From contig VXPC01000040.1 in the NCBI GenBank assembly GCA_009839685.1, positions 1-43,020 of the forward strand: DNA of 43,020 nt. The letters run 5' to 3'. Position 1 is the first letter of the stretch, and every line of letters starts with the position of its first letter. The notes under the pieces were generated by a model. It was not told the origin of the DNA and ran no database searches. It saw only the letters and a list, made by a program, of their open reading frames with translations. The translations under genes were made by a program, and so were the position numbers. Shown here in pieces: positions 39,880-43,020 of this stretch. The stretch is from Candidatus Saccharimonadota bacterium (lineage in GTDB: Bacteria > Patescibacteriota > Saccharimonadia > Saccharimonadales > VXPC01).

Positions 39880-40476
39880 ATGGCCCGGGTCAGAGAAGTT
39901 ATAAAGGAAGAGGTGCCACCCGGTTCAGAGCGGGCTGTCTTCGCCGGGGGCTGTTTCTGGTGCTTGGAGGCTAATTTCCAAGCCCTGCCAGGAGTTAGAG
40001 GAGCGATTAACGGCTACAGCGGCGGCGAGGAAGTCAACCCGAGCTATAAGGAAATCTGCGACCAGCAAACCGGTCACCGTGAGGCGGTCTTGGTCTACTA
40101 TGACCCCGAAAAGGTCGGCTATGAAGCCTTGCTGGATGTCTTCTGGCAGAGCATTGATCCGACTGACTCCGACGGCCAGTTTTTTGACCGCGGCTTTTCC
40201 TACACGACGGCCATCTTTTACTTGAACGAGGAACAGAAACGGTTGGCCGAAGCCAGCAAGCAAGCGGTGCAGACAAATTTTGATCGGCCGGTTGCCACGG
40301 CCATCCTGCCTTACGTAAGTTTTTATGAAGCTGAGGAGTATCACCAGGAGTTTTACCAGAAAAGCCCCCGGCGTTACAAAGATTATTCACACGCTTCGGG
40401 CCGGGAAGAATACAAGCGCTTGGTCTGGGAGGCGATTTTGAAACAGCGGGCCGATAAAAAGAAGGGGTCAGTTTAA
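39880..40476 (+). CDS. msrA: Peptide methionine sulfoxide reductase MsrA
   Basis: MsrA reduces S-methionine sulfoxide in proteins. The 198-residue protein has the catalytic G-C-F-W-C motif (about 25-29), G-Y-S-G-G, N-P-S-Y, the T-G-H-R-E-A-V segment and D-P-T-D-S-D-G-Q-F-F-D-R-G. It follows pilC by 15 bases and may be on the same RNA. The end overlaps the stop of the convergent hydrolase by nine bases. Confidence 0.96.
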   Translation: MARVREVIKEEVPPGSERAVFAGGCFWCLEANFQALPGVRGAINGYSGGEEVNPSYKEICDQQTGHREAVLVYYDPEKVGYEALLDVFWQSIDPTDSDGQFFDRGFSYTTAIFYLNEEQKRLAEASKQAVQTNFDRPVATAILPYVSFYEAEEYHQEFYQKSPRRYKDYSHASGREEYKRLVWEAILKQRADKKKGSV

Positions 40477-41169
40477 AAACTCAGCCGCCAGCTCCAGTAA
40501 TCGCTGTCGGCTCTCACCGGTAAAGTTGTGATCGGACCCCGGCAGGCAAACGGTGTCATATTTGGCGAAAACCTTCTCCATTGCAGGTGTCAATTCGTCG
40601 CTTTCCGCCAAGCAGATCTTCAAATCCTTCACCTGGCTTAGGTTATCCCTGTAAACCCGGCTGAACTCGATGTCGAACTCATCCACGTAGCGCTTTGAAA
40701 AAGAGGTAATAGTGCCGTTCTTGCGCTTGAAGCGCATCAGGCCGTCCTCATCCGTCCAAGCGCCGTGGTGTTTGAAAAGCCTGTCCTTGATTCTCGGGCC
40801 GTGCCGGTCGCCTGCCGGAGCCAGCAAGAGGACTTTATCTAATTCCAGCTCTGGCAACAAGGTGGCGGCGACCCCGCAACCCAAACTGTGGGCGATCAGG
40901 CTGACCCTGTCTACCTCGGCTTTAACGGTGCCGTAAACTTCGCGCAAGCGCCGCTGCTGGTCGGAGAGGGGGAGGAAAGCGGCGTTGCGCTCCCGGTCAA
41001 AATCACTCAAATCGAACAGAATGGAGGCTAAATCCTGGTCTGACAGGTGGTCGGCCAGATCCGTGAACATGCCCTTGGAGGTGTAGTTAACGGCGAAGCC
41101 GTGGACATAGATAACGGCTTGAGCCGCCCTCCTGTCTCCGAACCAGTAGATATCAACACCTGAATTCAT
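40468..41169 (-). CDS. Alpha/beta hydrolase
   Basis: The 233-residue protein has the alpha/beta-hydrolase core: V-I-Y-V-H-G-F (oxyanion region), the nucleophile elbow A-H-S-L-G (Ser), a likely acid in A-E-S-D-E-L-T-P and the terminal His in P-G-S-D-H-N-F. The start is ATG at 41169, downstream of a clear promoter; an open frame continues 88 codons further but that stretch lies over the promoter and looks non-coding. It is divergent from the MerR-type gene. Substrate is unknown. Confidence 0.85.
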   Translation of the reverse strand: MNSGVDIYWFGDRRAAQAVIYVHGFAVNYTSKGMFTDLADHLSDQDLASILFDLSDFDRERNAAFLPLSDQQRRLREVYGTVKAEVDRVSLIAHSLGCGVAATLLPELELDKVLLLAPAGDRHGPRIKDRLFKHHGAWTDEDGLMRFKRKNGTITSFSKRYVDEFDIEFSRVYRDNLSQVKDLKICLAESDELTPAMEKVFAKYDTVCLPGSDHNFTGESRQRLLELAAEFLN

Positions 41170-41194
41170 GTCTTTATGATCCAAATTCCCAGTT

Positions 41195-41224
41195 ATTGTA
41201 AGACGGCCGGCCGTTGTTTGGCAA
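41195..41224 (-). promoter_or_regulatory. Hydrolase promoter with palindrome in the spacer
   Basis: On the minus strand TTGCCA (41224-41219), an 18-base spacer and TACAAT (41200-41195). A perfect 12-base palindrome ACGGCCGGCCGT (41203-41214) fills the spacer. MerR-family activators bind palindromes between over-spaced -35 and -10 boxes, and a MerR-type gene lies just beyond. Confidence 0.55.
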
Positions 41225-41226
41225 AC

Positions 41227-41348
41227 TGCCGGGCGGCGGCGTTCTGCATAAAACCACGTCCGGTTGGCTACGGCCACAGCAAAGCCGATCTGCCTGCATA
41301 GGTGTAGACCGGTCTCCGGCCGGTCTTGGCGAGCCGTGCCGCCCGGCA
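41227..41348. other. Possible multi-helix RNA element
   Basis: An 11-base perfect inverted repeat TGCCGGGCGGC / GCCGCCCGGCA (41227-41237, 41338-41348) encloses two more stems: GGTTGGCT / AGCCGATC (41262-41269, 41283-41290, two G-U) and AGACCGG / CCGGTCT (41306-41312, 41320-41326). This would fold as a closed junction with two arms. It matches no RNA family I know. It lies between the divergent hydrolase and MerR-type genes. Confidence 0.35.
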
Positions 41349-41404
41349 AGGCTATATTAATTACAACCTTTAAAAACCTAAGCCGTGCTACCATGTCTGC
41401 CACT

Positions 41405-41761
41405 ATGAGTAGAAAAAATAAAAACCGACCCAAACAACCGCAGAAATTCTTAACTACCTCCCAGCTCGCCCGGCAGCTCCGTCTGCCGGTTTCGACTGTT
41501 AAAAAGTATTGCGAGTACGGGGTGCTGCGTTTCCAGAGGAAATCGAGAAATTCCTACCGCCTGTTCGTTCTCAAGGCGGCCAAAGAAGATATTTACCTGA
41601 TTAACCGGCTCAAAGCCATGGGGTTGAGCATGAATCAGATCAGGGTCGGCAGGTGCGTCGGCATCGTTCACAAAAGCTCCTTAGAGCAGGCCCTAAACAG
41701 ATTGAACAAGAGGCGCCAGGTTATCAGGCGGCGGCTGAAGGTCGGCGCCCAAGCCGGCTGA
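41405..41761 (+). CDS. MerR-type transcription regulator
   Basis: The 118-residue protein has a MerR-like winged helix: helix-turn-helix L-A-R-Q-L-R-L-P-V-S-T-V-K-K-Y-C-E-Y-G-V-L, a basic wing around S-R-N-S-Y-R-L, and a second helical pair L-I-N-R-L-K-A-M-G-L-S-M-N-Q-I. The dimer coil is short and ends in R-R-Q-V-I-R-R-R. No ligand-binding domain is present, as in the shortest MerR members. The ATG at 41405 is preferred; another ATG at 41393 is possible. It sits between two alpha/beta hydrolase genes and probably controls at least the divergent one. Confidence 0.78.
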   Translation: MSRKNKNRPKQPQKFLTTSQLARQLRLPVSTVKKYCEYGVLRFQRKSRNSYRLFVLKAAKEDIYLINRLKAMGLSMNQIRVGRCVGIVHKSSLEQALNRLNKRRQVIRRRLKVGAQAG

Positions 41762-41764
41762 CCC

Positions 41765-42688
41765 CTATTCGCCGGCTTTCTCCAGATTGTCGAATAGCCT
41801 CAAGGCGGCTAAAACGGCCCTGTCGGGTCTGGTTAACAGCTCGTTATGGCCGGCTTTTCTCTTGCTCAGGCTAGCGTAGGCGTCGACGTTGTGTCTGTGC
41901 CCGGGCCGGTCCTCCAGGTGGACATGCTGCTCAATTCTCTCGTCCGGGAATACCCGGTCACGGTGGGCTTGCAGGACACCCGTCTTCAAGCCCTTGTCCT
42001 GCAGGTAAGACAGCAGGCCGTCTATCGTAATCTCGGCTATGGCTTGGGCTTCCTTGTGGGCCCGTTCGGGGTGGCTGGCGACGTAGCGTAACCCGTCATG
42101 GCCGAGAAAGAGGCTGGTGAGGGGATTATCGCGGAAGTCGTGGCGCAGACCGCCGGAAGTTTCTTTTAGGAACCTTCTGGCCAGGTCGTGGATGGAATCT
42201 TCGCCGATCATGCCGGCCGGCATAGCTAGGACCAATTTGTCGAACATCTCCGGATAACAGGCTGCCGTCAGGGCGGCGTCCAAAGCGCCCATGGAATGGG
42301 CTAGAACATCGACTTTGCCGGCGCCGGACTCCTTGACGACGCGCGCCAAGGCGTGGGTTTTGTGGTCGACAAGCAGCTCTTGGGAATTAAGCCGCCGGTG
42401 CCGTCTGGGTATCCCGCCCAATTTGGTCAGATCCACTATCAGGGCGCGCCGCCCCTCCCGGTAAAGCACCAGACCCAGATCGCGCATAGCTTTCAAGCTG
42501 ACCGCCCAGCCGCCGACGACTAGGATCGGCCTGTGTTCCCGCCACCCCTCGGGGCGGGTATCGACGTAATCGACCCGGCCCTTGTAGCGCTCAAACGTCT
42601 TGACGTCTTCGAACTGTTTAAGGTAAGCGGAGGCCTCGATATGGCTCAAGCCCTCCAAGTCGGCGACCGGCGACAAAAACTCCTTCAT
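41765..42688 (-). CDS. Alpha/beta hydrolase
   Basis: The 307-residue protein has the hydrolase core with V-V-G-G-W near residue 60, the nucleophile elbow L-A-H-S-M-G-A (Ser), a likely acid in H-R-D-R-V-F-P and the His of G-H-N-E-L-L. The start is ATG at 42688 because a TATAAT ends seven bases upstream; the open frame extends 12 codons further through the promoter. Its stop lies three bases after the convergent MerR-type gene ends. Substrate is unknown. Confidence 0.83.
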   Translation of the reverse strand: MKEFLSPVADLEGLSHIEASAYLKQFEDVKTFERYKGRVDYVDTRPEGWREHRPILVVGGWAVSLKAMRDLGLVLYREGRRALIVDLTKLGGIPRRHRRLNSQELLVDHKTHALARVVKESGAGKVDVLAHSMGALDAALTAACYPEMFDKLVLAMPAGMIGEDSIHDLARRFLKETSGGLRHDFRDNPLTSLFLGHDGLRYVASHPERAHKEAQAIAEITIDGLLSYLQDKGLKTGVLQAHRDRVFPDERIEQHVHLEDRPGHRHNVDAYASLSKRKAGHNELLTRPDRAVLAALRLFDNLEKAGE

Positions 42689-42695
42689 ATCTGTA

Positions 42696-42701
42696 ATTAT
42701 A
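42696..42701 (-). promoter_or_regulatory. -10 box of the 307-residue hydrolase gene, leaderless geometry
   Basis: TATAAT on the minus strand ends seven bases before the ATG, without a ribosome site. A hairpin GCGCATC/GATGCGC (42719-42737) lies immediately upstream of the promoter. Confidence 0.5.
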
Positions 42702-42851
42702 TGCGAAATGAGGGGTGCGCGCATCTGGCGGATGCGCCAAGGGGCTTAGCGGCCGGCTTCGCCTTGCGATTGTTTAATTTGTCAAGCCTGAAATTTACAG
42801 ATGGATATCAACAGATTATTGTAATTTTGATAACTAAATTGCCTTAAATGG

Positions 42852-42880
42852 TTGCATTGGTGCTTATGGTTTGCTAACAT
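42852..42880 (+). promoter_or_regulatory. Promoter of the truncated prepilin gene
   Basis: TTGCAT (42852-42857), a 17-base spacer and TAACAT (42875-42880). The start near 42887 gives a leader of about 43 bases that contains AAAGGAG. Confidence 0.5.
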
Positions 42881-42929
42881 TTGGCACAGATACCAAAAAC
42901 AAAGGGTTAAAGGAGTTTTATATACAGCC

Positions 42930-43020
42930 ATGAGTTTACTGGGTTTACTAAGCAAGAAAAGTTTATCGGGGGATGTTCCTGATAATAAAGTAGATAAGAA
43001 AGAGGGCGGGTTCACGATCG
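42930..43020 (+). CDS. Type IV prepilin, truncated by the contig end
   Basis: Only 30 codons remain. The peptide starts M-S-L-L-G-L-L-S-K-K, continues with a charged leader and ends K-K-E-G-G-F-T-I, exactly where prepilin peptidase cleaves before Phe and where the V-E-L-L hydrophobic helix would follow. The leader is about 27 residues, longer than the classic six to ten. AAAGGAG lies at 42909-42915. It probably encodes a major or minor pilin for the machine at 32484-39864. Confidence 0.7.
   Translation, partial: MSLLGLLSKKSLSGDVPDNKVDKKEGGFTI

Noticed and set aside
41170-41433. 88-codon N-terminal extension of the 233-residue hydrolase
   Set aside because: The extension covers the promoter, the palindrome and the RNA-like element, and its translation has no domain pattern.
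42782-43015. 77-codon minus-strand frame at the right end
   Set aside because: It lies opposite the prepilin gene and its promoter, and the plus strand has a clear ribosome site and prepilin cleavage motif.

Overview
The window is a GC-rich, gene-dense bacterial segment, and it looks like a Candidate Phyla Radiation (Patescibacteria) genome. A Saccharibacteria-like lineage is my best guess, at low confidence. The reasons are: RNase J plus PNPase; type IV pilus genes pilM-N-O-B-T-C without PilP or secretin PilQ, which fits a single membrane; a DnaG whose zinc ligands are gone; a family-4 uracil-DNA glycosylase without its Fe-S cysteines; a DHH-fold protein with an eroded active site; and very tight gene packing. 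UGA ends dnaG, rpsF, rpsR, efp and pilM at sensible places, so the code is not the UGA=Gly code. Both ends are cut: the left end is a 53-base poly-C run and the right end stops inside a type IV prepilin gene.

Layout. 1-1376: poly-C, a small membrane protein and a secreted Cys-rich protein. 1553-7708: replication and transcription core (dnaG, rpoD, polA, a small DciA/DUF721-like gene). 7774-12237 (minus): a 1487-residue surface protein with an FG-GAP propeller and seven Cys-pair modules. 12611-14693: mutM, holA, rpsT. 14975-24275: DHH-like protein, rpsO, pnp, udg, rnjA, ftsK. 24272-28725: two divergent surface genes, an anchored PQQ-type sugar dehydrogenase (minus) and a PilX-type minor pilin with a beta-propeller inserted in it (plus). 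28861-32376: rpsF-ssb-rpsR-efp-tlyA and, convergent, ychF. 32484-39864: type IV pilus assembly genes pilM, pilN, pilO, a small membrane gene, pilB, pilT, pilC. 39880-42688: msrA and a MerR-type regulator between two alpha/beta hydrolases. 42930-end: truncated prepilin.

How it fits together. The pilus motor genes, the truncated prepilin and the PilX-propeller fusion suggest a retractile pilus with a propeller adhesin presented on a minor pilin, probably at the tip. The 1487-residue protein has the same kind of propeller fixed to the cell surface. Its Cys-pair module recurs in the sugar dehydrogenase and in the 300-residue protein near the left end, so these look like one surface toolkit. Regulation is compact: several genes have a -10 box exactly 7 nt before the start codon (probable leaderless mRNAs), all six convergent gene pairs meet within a few bases, the rpsF operon has a terminator-like leader, and the MerR-type gene faces a promoter with a perfect palindrome in its spacer. 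No tRNA, rRNA, CRISPR array or insertion sequence was recognised.
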